Positions 1-9,469 of a DNA stretch of 64,000 nt are shown here, in pieces. This DNA comes from Candidatus Pantoea deserta (GTDB lineage: Bacteria; Pseudomonadota; Gammaproteobacteria; Enterobacterales; Enterobacteriaceae). Position numbers and translations under genes: made by a program. Every line of letters begins with the position of its first letter. The first letter of the stretch is position 1. The stretch lies in contig NZ_RMVG01000001.1 of the NCBI RefSeq assembly GCF_003813865.1, positions 496,001 through 560,000 on the forward strand. The letters run 5' to 3'. The notes under the pieces are model-generated. The model had not been told where the DNA came from. It was given only the letters and a program-made list of their open reading frames with translations, and did not search any database.

Positions 1-1224
<1,224 letters not shown>

Positions 1225-1233
1225 CGCTTTTAC

Positions 1234-1269
1234 CGGCGGGAAGGCTCTTCTTCCCGCCGCCCTTTCCTT
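1234..1269 (+). terminator. Hairpin between acs and yjcH
   Basis: A perfect 10-bp stem (CGGCGGGAAG at 1234-1243, CTTCCCGCCG at 1250-1259) with a 6-nt loop lies just after the acs stop and is followed by a T/C-rich rather than pure T tract (CCCTTTCCTT). It may be a leaky terminator or an mRNA-stabilising hairpin that lowers yjcH-actP expression relative to acs. Function is inferred from structure only. Confidence 0.45.
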
Positions 1270-1365
1270 ACGCTGTGTGTTTCTGAAGTCACATAACAAT
1301 ATCTGTCAGGCCTTTCTCGCGCAGCGCGTGAGGCTGTCGCCTGCACCACCTCTGGAGAAACTGTG

Positions 1366-1695
1366 ATGAACGACGCTCTTTCGACGCAGGAGGCAGTGAA
1401 TCAACGGATTGAACGCCATCCCCGCTTTCAGGAGCTGGTGCATAAACGCCAGCGCTTTGCCCTGTTGCTGTCGCTGGTTATGCTGGCGCTCTACGTCGGC
1501 TTTATTCTGCTGATCGCCTTTGCCCCCGGCTGGCTCGGCACCCCCCTGCATGACGGCACCAGCGTTACGCGCGGCATTCCCATCGGCGTGGGACTGATCG
1601 TGATTTCTTTCGTGCTGACCGGCGTTTATGTCTGGCGCGCTAACGGCGAGTTCGATCGCCTGACAAAGCAGATCGTCACCGAGGTGAAACCATGA
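1366..1695 (+). CDS. yjcH: DUF485 inner membrane protein YjcH
   Basis: Small inner-membrane protein of 109 residues with two predicted transmembrane helices (roughly residues 35-57 and 73-96), matching E. coli YjcH in length and in the conserved stretch GWLGTPL...[13 protein letters not shown]485 proteins are encoded with acetate/solute:sodium symporters and probably assist ActP; the precise role is not known. The ATG at 1366 follows a GGAG at a suitable distance; a GTG one codon upstream is possible. The stop overlaps the actP start (ATGA), so the two are translationally coupled. Confidence 0.93.
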   Translation: MNDALSTQEAVNQRIERHPRFQELVHKRQRFALLLSLVMLALYVGFILLIAFAPGWLGTPLHDGTSVTRGIPIGVGLIVISFVLTGVYVWRANGEFDRLTKQIVTEVKP

Positions 1696-3341
1696 AGCGT
1701 CTTTCTCTCTGGCTGCTGGCGCTGCTGCCAGCCGCCGCGCTGGCGGACGCCCTGACCGGCGCGGTGCAGAAGCAGGCCACCAACTATCAGGCGATCGTCA
1801 TGTTTGTGGTGTTTGTCGCCGCCACGCTGGGCATTACCTGGTGGGCGTCGAAGCGCACCCGCTCGCGCAGCGACTACTATACGGCGGGCGGCAATATCAC
1901 CGGCTTCCAGAACGGGCTGGCGATGGCAGGCGACTTTATGTCTGCCGCCTCGTTTCTGGGCATCTCGGCGCTGGTTTACACCTCCGGCTACGACGGGCTG
2001 ATCTACTCGCTCGGCTTCCTCGTGGGCTGGCCGATGATCCTGTTCCTGATTGCCGAACGCCTGCGCAATCTGGGCCGCTACACCTTCGCTGACGTCGCCT
2101 CTTACCGTCTGCAACAGAAGCCGATCCGCACCCTTTCCGCCTGCGGCTCGCTGGTGGTGGTGGCGCTCTACCTGATTGCGCAGATGGTCGGGGCGGGCAA
2201 GCTGATCCAGCTGCTGTTTGGTCTCGACTACCATATTGCCGTGGTGCTGGTGGGTATCCTGATGGTGCTGTACGTGCTGTTCGGCGGCATGCTGGCCACC
2301 ACCTGGGTGCAGATTATCAAGGCGGTGCTGCTGCTGTTTGGCGCCAGCTTTATGGCGATTATGGTGATGAAGGCCACCGGCTTCAGCTTCAATAACCTCT
2401 TTACCCAGGCGATGGCGGTGCATCCGAAAGGCGCGGCCATTATGCAGCCTGGCGGGCTGGTGAAAGATCCCATCTCGGCGCTGTCGCTGGGGCTGGGGCT
2501 GATGTTCGGCACCGCCGGACTGCCGCATATTCTGATGCGCTTCTTTACCGTGGCCGACGCGCGCGAAGCGCGTAAAAGCGTGTTCTGGGCCACCGGCTTT
2601 ATGGGCTACTTCTACTTCCTGACCTTTATTATCGGCTTCGGCGCTATTCTGCTGGTGGGCGCGAACCCCGCCTTTAAGGATGCCTCCGGCGCGCTGATTG
2701 GCGGCACCAATATGGCGGCGGTGCACCTGGCGAACGCGGTCGGCGGCAGCACCTTCCTCGGCTTTATCTCCGCCGTGGCCTTCGCCACCATTCTGGCGGT
2801 GGTGGCCGGACTGACGCTGGCGGGCGCGTCGGCGGTGTCGCACGACCTCTACGCCAGCGTGATCCGTAAAGGCCAGGCCACCGAGCGGGAAGAGCTGCGC
2901 GTGTCGAAGATCACCGTGCTGGTGCTGGGGGTGGTGGCGATTGCGCTGGGCATTCTGTTTGAGAAACAGAACATCGCCTTTATGGTCGGACTCGCCTTCT
3001 CTATTGCCGCCAGCTGTAACTTCCCGATTATTCTGCTGTCGATGTACTGGTCAAAGCTCACCACGCGCGGCGCGATGATCGGCGGCTGGCTTGGACTGAT
3101 TACCGCCGTGGTGCTGATGATCCTCGGCCCGACGATTTGGGTGCAGGTGCTGGGCCACGCGTCGCCGGTTTATCCCTATGAGTATCCGGCGCTGTTTTCG
3201 ATGATTGTGGCCTTCGTCGGCACCTGGTTCTTCTCGATTACCGACCACTCGCCGCAGGGCGCGCAGGAACGCGGCCGCTTCCGGGCGCAGTTTATCCGTT
3301 CGCAAACCGGCATAGGGATCTCGCAGGGCAAGGCGCACTGA
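1692..3341 (+). CDS. actP: Cation/acetate symporter ActP
   Basis: Sodium:solute symporter family (SSS) permease of 549 residues, the usual length, taking up acetate and related short monocarboxylates with a cation across the inner membrane. The N-terminus carries a cleavable-looking signal (hydrophobic stretch ending in AALA, about residues 1-18) followed by about 13 membrane helices. SSS signatures are visible, including [14 protein letters not shown] and the glycine-rich segments around residues 255-280. It overlaps yjcH by four bases and works with Acs: ActP imports what Acs activates. A strong intrinsic terminator follows. Confidence 0.97.
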   Translation: MKRLSLWLLALLPAAALADALTGAVQKQATNYQAIVMFVVFVAATLGITWWASKRTRSRSDYYTAGGNITGFQNGLAMAGDFMSAASFLGISALVYTSGYDGLIYSLGFLVGWPMILFLIAERLRNLGRYTFADVASYRLQQKPIRTLSACGSLVVVALYLIAQMVGAGKLIQLLFGLDYHIAVVLVGILMVLYVLFGGMLATTWVQIIKAVLLLFGASFMAIMVMKATGFSFNNLFTQAMAVHPKGAAIMQPGGLVKDPISALSLGLGLMFGTAGLPHILMRFFTVADAREARKSVFWATGFMGYFYFLTFIIGFGAILLVGANPAFKDASGALIGGTNMAAVHLANAVGGSTFLGFISAVAFATILAVVAGLTLAGASAVSHDLYASVIRKGQATEREELRVSKITVLVLGVVAIALGILFEKQNIAFMVGLAFSIAASCNFPIILLSMYWSKLTTRGAMIGGWLGLITAVVLMILGPTIWVQVLGHASPVYPYEYPALFSMIVAFVGTWFFSITDHSPQGAQERGRFRAQFIRSQTGIGISQGKAH

Positions 3342-3360
3342 CGTCCGGGTCATGACACCA

Positions 3361-3391
3361 CACCGCAGCCTGATCGCTGCGGTGTTTTTTT
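3361..3391 (+). terminator. Intrinsic terminator of acs-yjcH-actP
   Basis: A 9-bp GC-rich stem (CACCGCAGC / GCTGCGGTG) with loop CTGATC is followed by seven T residues at 3385-3391. It lies 20 bases after the actP stop and closes the acetate operon before the convergent AraC gene. Confidence 0.93.
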
Positions 3392-3411
3392 GCCCGGCGG
3401 GCAGCGCAGAA

Positions 3412-4209
3412 CTATTTCACTAAGCGGGACAGCACGCCTGGCGTGATGCCAAACATGTTTTTAAAGTTGCGCGTAAAGTGCGCCTGGTCGCTAAAGCCGA
3501 GATCGGCAGCCAGCGAGGAGATAGGCTGTCCGTTGAGAATGCGCTGTTTAGCAATCTTAAGCTTTTCCCCGCGCAGCCAGGTATAGGGCGGCATGCCGTA
3601 GGCGGCAGAGAAAACGCGCACCAGCTGGACAGGCGTCAGACCATAGCGCAGCGCCAGAGTTTCAAGCGCGGGCGGCGTCGCCATCTCCTCCATCAGCTGC
3701 GAGGCAATGGCGGCCGCCAGCACCACATCTTTATGACCAAACAGGCACTTTGTTTGCGTGCCCGCCTGGCTGGCCACCTCGGCGAGCAGGCCGGCGATGC
3801 GCTCCATCACGTCATTATCGCTGTGCTCGCGGCTCAGGGAGAAGGCGGCGGTTTGCCGGATCTGTCGGGCAATCTCTGGCGCGTTGAATACGCTGCGCCT
3901 GAACCGCTCATCGGCGGGCAGCCCCGTCAGCTCGCACACCAGCGTCGGTTGCAGATAAAAACTGTAGTAAAGCCAGTTATAGGGCGTCGGGGTCGCGGCC
4001 TGAACCTGTCCTGGGTTATAGATGGTAATATCATCAATGCTCGCCTCCGTGCTGTGGCCGTCGAGCCAGATCTTTTCGCGCCCCGAAAGATTCGCGCCAA
4101 TATAAAACTCATCGTGAGAATGTCTGGGAAAAACATGGGCAGTGCTGTCAGAAAAGGTAATTTCAACTCCGCCGATTTTCCGGTATGCCGTGATAGCCAT
4201 CGTCAACAT
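3412..4209 (-). CDS. AraC-family regulator, last gene of the accessory operon
   Basis: Transcription regulator of 265 residues: an N-terminal cupin-like sensing domain (residues about 8-90, with HVFPRHSHDEFYIG) and a C-terminal pair of helix-turn-helix motifs (about 165-262, ending GFSDQAHFTRNFKNMFG). AraC proteins of this layout usually activate adjacent genes on binding a small ligand; here the likely targets are its own operon (inference). The start overlaps the end of the EamA gene by 47 bases. An in-frame ATG three codons later (4200) is equally plausible, because AAGG sits too close to the first ATG and somewhat far from the second. Its ligand is unknown, but the pathway product or substrate is the natural guess. 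Confidence 0.9.
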   Translation of the reverse strand: MLTMAITAYRKIGGVEITFSDSTAHVFPRHSHDEFYIGANLSGREKIWLDGHSTEASIDDITIYNPGQVQAATPTPYNWLYYSFYLQPTLVCELTGLPADERFRRSVFNAPEIARQIRQTAAFSLSREHSDNDVMERIAGLLAEVASQAGTQTKCLFGHKDVVLAAAIASQLMEEMATPPALETLALRYGLTPVQLVRVFSAAYGMPPYTWLRGEKLKIAKQRILNGQPISSLAADLGFSDQAHFTRNFKNMFGITPGVLSRLVK

Positions 4210-5134
4210 CGCCTTGTGTATTACTGACGCGCCATATTTCCGTCGCCACAGAGAAAAAACATAGTAACAAAATCGCTACAAATGAGAATGGCGACGGGGA
4301 CAACCGGGGATCAAACAGTTGGAAGACGAAGGTGAAAGCCGGACTTACAGCCATAAATACCATGACTTTGACGGGAGTCAGCACTTTAATAGCATATTGC
4401 AAACACCACAGCGGCACGATCACACCCAGAATCGCCAGCAGCACAACGCCGGGCAGCGCCGGACCCATGACATCGGACAGCTCGTTCACGCCTGAGCTAA
4501 AGGCAAAGGTAATCGCGATAGTGAGATAGAAGCGGTGCGCCATAATGGTTTCCGGCGGACAGTCGTGATTGCTCAGCTTTTTGCTGAAGATGCTGGAAAA
4601 CAGACTGAACAGCGCGCAGGCGACGGCAAAGCCGATGCCCGAAACCACCTCCCGCAGGCTGTAGCCGTTTTTCGTCCCGCCCTCCTGAATGCTCAGCCAG
4701 CCAAGCCAAATAGAACAGAGCGCAATGCCCAGCAGAAAAACCAGCCGATACTCTCTTTTTTCCGTGCGGGAAAAGAGCGGATAAATCAGCACGATCAGCA
4801 GCGGCGCCAGGCCGGTAATAATGGCCGACGCCACGGCCGGCTCCAGAAACCGCAGCGAGTAGAAAAAGGTAATCCAGGCCCCTGCCGTGGTCAGGTTCAG
4901 CGTCAGCAGCGTCAGTCCGTGTTTCAGCGGCAGGCTATAGCGCTGACGCATGCGGGTGAGGCAGAGAAACTGAAAGAAAAGGAACACAATGGCAAACACA
5001 ATAAATGTCACCGACATGGGATGCGCCGTCTGTATTAAATAGCCTGAATAAACCTCCTTTCCGGCATCGAGGAAATTATACAGCAGCACCATAGTCAGTC
5101 CGAAAAATGCACCATTTCTCTCAGTCATTGTCAT
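4163..5134 (-). CDS. EamA/DMT-superfamily exporter of the accessory operon
   Basis: Integral membrane protein of 323 residues with about ten predicted helices arranged as two EamA repeats, typical of drug/metabolite exporters such as RhtA and YdcZ relatives. It starts one base after the stop of the ATP-grasp gene (TGA-G-ATG), so it is clearly co-transcribed and probably translationally coupled. In this context the likely job is export of, or self-protection against, the small molecule made by the three enzymes encoded upstream; this is inferred from context because EamA proteins have no substrate-diagnostic motif. The 3' end overlaps the AraC gene. Confidence 0.9.
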   Translation of the reverse strand: MTMTERNGAFFGLTMVLLYNFLDAGKEVYSGYLIQTAHPMSVTFIVFAIVFLFFQFLCLTRMRQRYSLPLKHGLTLLTLNLTTAGAWITFFYSLRFLEPAVASAIITGLAPLLIVLIYPLFSRTEKREYRLVFLLGIALCSIWLGWLSIQEGGTKNGYSLREVVSGIGFAVACALFSLFSSIFSKKLSNHDCPPETIMAHRFYLTIAITFAFSSGVNELSDVMGPALPGVVLLAILGVIVPLWCLQYAIKVLTPVKVMVFMAVSPAFTFVFQLFDPRLSPSPFSFVAILLLCFFSVATEIWRVSNTQGDVDDGYHGIPENRRS

Positions 5135-5135
5135 C

Positions 5136-6395
5136 TCAGGCTAGCTCAAACAGTAAACCGTCATTTTCCAGCTGACGAATCATTTTATAATCGCTGATAA
5201 TCTGCTCTTCGCTGTTGTGGCAAAGATAGATAATGCCTGGATTAGTAAACAGATCTCGGGTGCGGTAAATTCTCTCCCCCGCCTCTGGCGTATGCATCAT
5301 GCCGAAATAAGAGGGAAGATGATGAATTAACTCTTCACAGCGGTTTTTCACCACCACGCCCTCGAATTTCGACGCCAGGGTGACGCAGAACAGATGCGCT
5401 TTTCGCACATATTCCTGAGAGAGCCTCTGCGCGAATTTCTCTGGCGTCAGATAGCGCTCGGCGGTTAAGGTGACATGGCTGTAGCCCAGCGCGGTAATCA
5501 CCGCGTCATGCATAATAGTGCCCTGCATTCTGGCCGCCGTTTCAATCAGCACCGGTCCCGCTTCCGTCCACATAATTTCGCTGTGCGACGGCCCTTCATT
5601 AACGCCCAGCAGGGTCAGCGCCTGTTTCATATAGGCAATCAGACGCTGTTGTATTTCGCCCTGATAGGGCAGCAGAATCTCTTTTTCACAGATTAACGAC
5701 GCCTCTGAAACCAGAAGTTTATCGTCGGACCAGATCTCGGTAATTAAATGCTCGCCGTTCATGCTGACCGCGTTAACAATAAACTGCTGGCCATGCAGCC
5801 GCTCCTGAAGCAACACATGGGTATTAATCAGGCCAAGTTTATTTCTTTTACCCAAAATCTGATCAAACGCCTGCGCCAGCTCATCCCGGCCGCTGCAAAA
5901 CCTGACGCTGTCCGCGCCCGCGCTGTCAACGGGCTTGACCACCACCGGCCACTGTTGCCGCGCTTCAGCCCAGCTCAGGGCCTCATCCAGCTGCGACGTG
6001 ATGCACTGCGGAATAGACGCCAGACCGCCCTGACGCAGCGCGTCCTGCATGGCGAATTTATCTCTGCGCAAGCGGCTGGTTTTCCAGCTGTTGCCAGGCG
6101 TGCCGAGCCGCGATGAGAGATAATCCGCAAGCTCCACGCCGGTCTCCGTGCCGGGGATAATGTAGTGCGGCCGGGCAGCCTCCAGCTGGCCCAGAATGGC
6201 GTTAAACCCGTCGAGGTGACCGGAGACCGGCGCAAGAAGCAGGTCAAAGCTTTCCGGCACAAAGGTCGGCAGGTATTCATCGGGTATTTCCGGACAGGAC
6301 TGTACGTGAATACAAAACCAGCCTGCCTGTTTGAAAAAGGGCACCAGCGCGGCCCCGGTTGAATAGGCATCAACGATGCAGATGACCTTTTTCAT
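5136..6395 (-). CDS. ATP-grasp carboxylate-amine ligase (amino-acid ligase type)
   Basis: Cytoplasmic ATP-grasp ligase of 419 residues. The order fits L-amino-acid ligases: an N-terminal preATP-grasp Rossmann region (1-105), the ATP-binding lysine and glycine loop at about 152-162 (VVKPVDSAGAD, Lys154), the strand LQERLHGQQF at 196-205, and metal-binding acidic residues in HSEIMW (Glu273) and LIETAARMQG (Glu285, Arg289). Such enzymes form an acyl phosphate and join it to an amine, commonly yielding dipeptides or amides (BacD-like; BesA is the ligase of the beta-ethynylserine pathway). Substrates cannot be read from sequence. It overlaps the methyltransferase by ATGA and sits one base before the exporter, so the enzymes are made together. 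Confidence 0.9.
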   Translation of the reverse strand: MKKVICIVDAYSTGAALVPFFKQAGWFCIHVQSCPEIPDEYLPTFVPESFDLLLAPVSGHLDGFNAILGQLEAARPHYIIPGTETGVELADYLSSRLGTPGNSWKTSRLRRDKFAMQDALRQGGLASIPQCITSQLDEALSWAEARQQWPVVVKPVDSAGADSVRFCSGRDELAQAFDQILGKRNKLGLINTHVLLQERLHGQQFIVNAVSMNGEHLITEIWSDDKLLVSEASLICEKEILLPYQGEIQQRLIAYMKQALTLLGVNEGPSHSEIMWTEAGPVLIETAARMQGTIMHDAVITALGYSHVTLTAERYLTPEKFAQRLSQEYVRKAHLFCVTLASKFEGVVVKNRCEELIHHLPSYFGMMHTPEAGERIYRTRDLFTNPGIIYLCHNSEEQIISDYKMIRQLENDGLLFELA

Positions 6396-7132
6396 GATGC
6401 GTTTCCTTTCCGTGCCACAAAGACGACATTGTCATCAGCGCCTTTCGGTCTCAGGTCAAAATCGCCGTAGATGCCCACCTCGTGAAAACCTGCGTTCAGC
6501 AGCGCCGCTTGCAGCGTTTCTTTCTCATACAGCCGCGTCAGGCAGGACCAGGAGCGCCCTTCCTTGCTGTACTCCACTTTCAGCAGTCGCTTCTCCCAGT
6601 CCATAGAGAGCCGCTCGGTTACGCCATTATTGATGCGCGTCAGTTTCCCCTGAACATCAATGCGGTTGCGCGCCCTGTCCATATCCGCCAGTTCCATAAT
6701 CAACACGCCGCCCGGACGTAGCGCCTGAAACCAGACCGGCAGCAGCGAGAGATCCTCTTGTTCGCTATTGCAGTAGCCAAAGCTGGTATAGACGTTGACC
6801 AGAATATCGAACAGGCCAGAGGGGGGATTGGCCATATCGCGCTCGGTATAGTGCGGGCCGGGAGAAATAGCCTGGGCGATATTGAGCTGCTCGGCGGACA
6901 GATCCAGCCCGGTTACCCGATAGCCCTGTTTAAACAGCGCCATACTCATCTTTCCAACGCCACAGCCAATATCCAGCAGCGCGGGATACTCTACCGGCGG
7001 AAAATGAGTCGCAATCGCCTGGGCTGCGCGCTGATAATTCTCGTATCGTCCCAGCGCGTCAGAGATTTCGGTGAAGAAAACCGGGAACCCCTGTTCATCG
7101 TTCATTCCGCCTGCGTTTTTTCTGTTAAGCAT
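6392..7132 (-). CDS. Class I SAM-dependent methyltransferase
   Basis: Rossmann-fold methyltransferase of 246 residues. Motif I (LLDIGCGVGKMS) is followed by the acidic end of strand 2 (VTGLDLS); NVYTSFGYC marks the post-II/motif IV region, and RPGGVLIMELADMDR follows. No motif tells whether it modifies N, O or C. I chose the ATG at 7132 because GGAGAG (7142-7137) lies five bases before it, whereas the upstream in-frame ATG at 7144 has no Shine-Dalgarno. The gene begins shortly after the oxygenase stop and ends in a 4-base overlap with the ATP-grasp gene, consistent with tailoring of the same metabolite. Confidence 0.88.
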   Translation of the reverse strand: MLNRKNAGGMNDEQGFPVFFTEISDALGRYENYQRAAQAIATHFPPVEYPALLDIGCGVGKMSMALFKQGYRVTGLDLSAEQLNIAQAISPGPHYTERDMANPPSGLFDILVNVYTSFGYCNSEQEDLSLLPVWFQALRPGGVLIMELADMDRARNRIDVQGKLTRINNGVTERLSMDWEKRLLKVEYSKEGRSWSCLTRLYEKETLQAALLNAGFHEVGIYGDFDLRPKGADDNVVFVARKGNAS

Positions 7133-7159
7133 GTTTCTCTCCATTAATTGCGCTGGGTT

Positions 7160-7912
7160 TCAGGCTGAAGTGTCTTGCGGATAAATCGCTTCCATTGAGT
7201 CATGCGTAAGATTTTCATCATTGAGATCAAGATCGTTCGCATAGGTGAAAACAATAACCGTGCGTCGCGATTCCGACGTCAGCGGAGAAATACGGTGCAG
7301 CGCATCCCTTGCCCGTAACAAATAACACTGCCCTTGCGAAACATGGCGGCTAAATACCGTGTTCTCTTTTAAAACGTTTTTTATCCAGTCGCGCGTGTCG
7401 GTTTTTCGCCACGGAATACGCGGGATGAACTCGACGCGGCCGCCGGATAAGACGTCCGGCTCATCAATCACCCAGACCAGCGCATAGGAGTAGTCGTCCC
7501 AGTGCCATCCATGCGTATCGCCGCTTTTGTTTTGCGAATTAATAATAAACTCCTCCGGCTCATAGGGAACCCGATAGAGTTTTTCGCCAGTTACCTGCAT
7601 AAAAAAATTCAGAATAGCCGGGCTGTCGAAAAAGGCCGGAATATACTTGCCTTTTTCACGGATAATATTCCTGCCGACGCTGTCATAGGCGCGCGGCGTA
7701 TTTCCGCTTTCGGCAATAATCACCTCTCTGCGCAGCGACTCCTCTTTCAGCAATGTCCGTGCCTCATTTTCCATTTCAAGTTTAATATTTTGCGGCAGCA
7801 GGTCATCAATGACGACCATCAGATCACTTTGATAATCGCTTTTTAAATAGTTAATCAGTGAGACGGGGAAGCTATTAATGTGCTTTTCAATTTGCTGTTC
7901 AATGCCGTTCAT
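7160..7912 (-). CDS. BesD/HalD-type Fe(II)/2-oxoglutarate oxygenase, probable amino-acid hydroxylase
   Basis: First gene of the operon, 250 residues, about the size of the free-amino-acid radical halogenases (BesD, HalA-HalE). The metal site reads THGWHWDDY with His137-Trp138-Asp139; the distal ligand is His206 in DALHRISP, and Arg216/Arg217 (ESRRTV) would bind 2-oxoglutarate. Halogenases of this family have Gly in place of the carboxylate (HWG), leaving room for chloride; Asp here predicts an intact 2-His-1-carboxylate triad and hydroxylation instead. The substrate is presumably a free polar amino acid (family knowledge), not determinable here. AGGA precedes the ATG by four bases. Base composition is more AT-rich than in flanking core genes, suggesting acquisition. 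Confidence 0.82.
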   Translation of the reverse strand: MNGIEQQIEKHINSFPVSLINYLKSDYQSDLMVVIDDLLPQNIKLEMENEARTLLKEESLRREVIIAESGNTPRAYDSVGRNIIREKGKYIPAFFDSPAILNFFMQVTGEKLYRVPYEPEEFIINSQNKSGDTHGWHWDDYSYALVWVIDEPDVLSGGRVEFIPRIPWRKTDTRDWIKNVLKENTVFSRHVSQGQCYLLRARDALHRISPLTSESRRTVIVFTYANDLDLNDENLTHDSMEAIYPQDTSA

Positions 7913-8046
7913 ATTTTCCTGTCCATAGTAAAAATGTGTTTGCCGTCCCCATTTTCCTTTTTTACGTTAGCGGGTCTTGTATGTGATTTCAGGTTGCGCT
8001 CACTTTTTGAGCAATTAGTAAGAGGCAGGAGTAAGTCCATGAAAAC
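7913..8046 (-). promoter_or_regulatory. Leader/promoter region of the five-gene accessory operon
   Basis: This AT-rich stretch separates the oxygenase start from the yfaZ terminator and must carry the operon promoter. No good sigma-70 promoter is obvious: TACTAT lies close to the ATG but without a recognisable -35 element, as expected for an activator-dependent (AraC) promoter. A short inverted repeat (GCTCA at 7998-8002, TGAGC at 8008-8012) is the only clear symmetric element. Read-through from yfaZ should be blocked by the terminator just upstream. Confidence 0.4.
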
Positions 8047-8081
8047 AAAAAGCCTGCCATCCGGAGAGATGGCAGGCTTTA
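8045..8081 (-). terminator. Intrinsic terminator of yfaZ
   Basis: An 11-bp stem (AAGCCTGCCAT / ATGGCAGGCTT, 8050-8060 with 8069-8079) is followed on the minus strand by GGCTTTTTGTTTTC, a T-rich tract. It ends yfaZ transcription and insulates the accessory operon promoter. Confidence 0.9.
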
Positions 8082-8118
8082 GGATAAAACGCAGGCTGCT
8101 CAGGCGAGCAGCAGCGGT

Positions 8119-8664
8119 TTAGAAGCGCAGCGAGGCGCCGACGTACGGGCCGTCGACCAGCACGTTGTCTTTGCGGCCGCCCTTGTTGTTCAGCTCAATG
8201 TACTGATAACCCACGCGCAGGTTCAGCAGAGAGATCGGCGTAAAGCTCAGGCCGCCTGCCGCTTCCTGATAACTGTCCAGATGGTCAGTCAGACCTTCCG
8301 GCGCATAGTAGTATTCGCCATACAGTCCCCACATGCTGTTGAAGCTGTACTGCGCACCGCCGCCCAGCGCCACGGCAAAGCCATCTTTACCATCTTCCGG
8401 ATGGGTGAAAATGGTCTTGGCGGTCGGAGCCAGACGCAGGCCGCCGATATCGACGTTATAACCCAGGCCAAGGCCATAGGTGCTGCCGTCATGGTCGCTG
8501 CGCAGCCAGTTGCCTTTAAGGAACAGACCTGGCGAGGTGGTGCCGAGGCCAAGATTCAGATTGGTGTTGTGCTCGCCCACGTCCACGCTGCCTTCAATAG
8601 CCTGTGCCGCGCCGCTCAGCAGCACCAGACCCAGCGCGCTTCCGGTAACAAGTTGCTTAAACAT
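8119..8664 (-). CDS. yfaZ: YfaZ-family outer membrane protein
   Basis: Predicted outer-membrane beta-barrel of 181 residues. The ATG at 8664 was chosen over upstream in-frame starts because it is preceded by GGAG at eight bases and begins a standard signal peptide (MFKQLVTGSALGLVLLSG...AQA, cleavage about residue 22). The mature part has the YfaZ pattern of alternating hydrophobic strands, GEHNTNLNLGLGT near the start and DGPYVGASLRF at the end with the terminal Phe typical of Bam substrates. The family function is not established; a small porin-like role is a guess. It is monocistronic, ending in its own terminator. Confidence 0.87.
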   Translation of the reverse strand: MFKQLVTGSALGLVLLSGAAQAIEGSVDVGEHNTNLNLGLGTTSPGLFLKGNWLRSDHDGSTYGLGLGYNVDIGGLRLAPTAKTIFTHPEDGKDGFAVALGGGAQYSFNSMWGLYGEYYYAPEGLTDHLDSYQEAAGGLSFTPISLLNLRVGYQYIELNNKGGRKDNVLVDGPYVGASLRF

Positions 8665-8773
8665 GATTCCACTCCATGAAAGGACAATTATTTCGGCGCA
8701 AAGGTTAACAGCCTGAAATCCCCTGACAACTCTATTTGGCAACCTTTACGTAAACAGACATGTCGGGCCGATT

Positions 8774-9469
8774 TCACGCCGTCCACATCAGGTGGCCGAT
8801 AAGCGGAGCCAGCACCACCGTCACCACGCCAGAAAGCATCATCACCAGGCTGGACACCACGCCCTCCTGCTCGCCCAGCTGATAGGCGCGCGCCGTGCCT
8901 GCGCCGTGCGAGGCCGCGCCGAATCCCGCGCCTTTCGCCACGCCCTGCTGAATAGCGATGCGCAGGAACAGTACGTCGCCAATCGCCATCCCGAACACGC
9001 CGGTGATCACCACAAACAGCGCCACCAGATCCGGCTGGCCGCCCATGGGCTTCGCCGCCGCCAGCGCGAAAGGCGTCGTCACAGAGCGTACCGCCAGGCT
9101 GCGCTGGATAGATTCCGGCAGCGTCAGCAGCCGCGCCAGCCACACAGAGCTGCACACCGCGACCAGCGTCGCGGTCAGCACGCCCGCGCTGAGCGACAGC
9201 CAGTGCCGACGGATTATCGCCATGTTCTCATACACCGGCACGGCAAACGCCAGCGTCGCCGGGCCGAGCAGCCACAGCAGCCAGTGGCTTTCGGCGATAT
9301 AGTCCTGCCAGGAGACGTGCGTCACCAGCAGCAGCCCCACCAGCAGCAGCGGCGTCGCCACCAGCGGCATCAGCAGCAGGATGCGCCAGCGGCGATAGAG
9401 GCGTTTATTAAGAAAGTAGATCAGCAGCGTCACCGCCAGACAGAGCAGACTCAGGATAAAATCACGCAT
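8774..9469 (-). CDS. LrgB/CidB (YohK)-family membrane protein
   Basis: Hydrophobic protein of 231 residues with about seven or eight helices and family hallmarks such as VRSVTTPFALAAAKPMGG (about 117-134) and AASHGAGTARAYQLGE (about 183-198). LrgB/CidB partners of LrgA/CidA were described as holin-like modulators of murein hydrolase activity; plant and bacterial homologues transport small organic acids such as glycolate or pyruvate. Its start overlaps the lrgA-like gene by eight bases, so the two are one operon, probably controlled by the divergent LysR gene. In E. coli the equivalent pair is yohJ-yohK at another locus. Confidence 0.9.
   Translation of the reverse strand: MRDFILSLLCLAVTLLIYFLNKRLYRRWRILLLMPLVATPLLLVGLLLVTHVSWQDYIAESHWLLWLLGPATLAFAVPVYENMAIIRRHWLSLSAGVLTATLVAVCSSVWLARLLTLPESIQRSLAVRSVTTPFALAAAKPMGGQPDLVALFVVITGVFGMAIGDVLFLRIAIQQGVAKGAGFGAASHGAGTARAYQLGEQEGVVSSLVMMLSGVVTVVLAPLIGHLMWTA

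Noticed and set aside
1626-2843. Minus-strand open frame of 405 codons within actP
   Set aside because: His/Gln/Arg-rich antisense frame of a membrane protein gene; no ribosome site or known domain.
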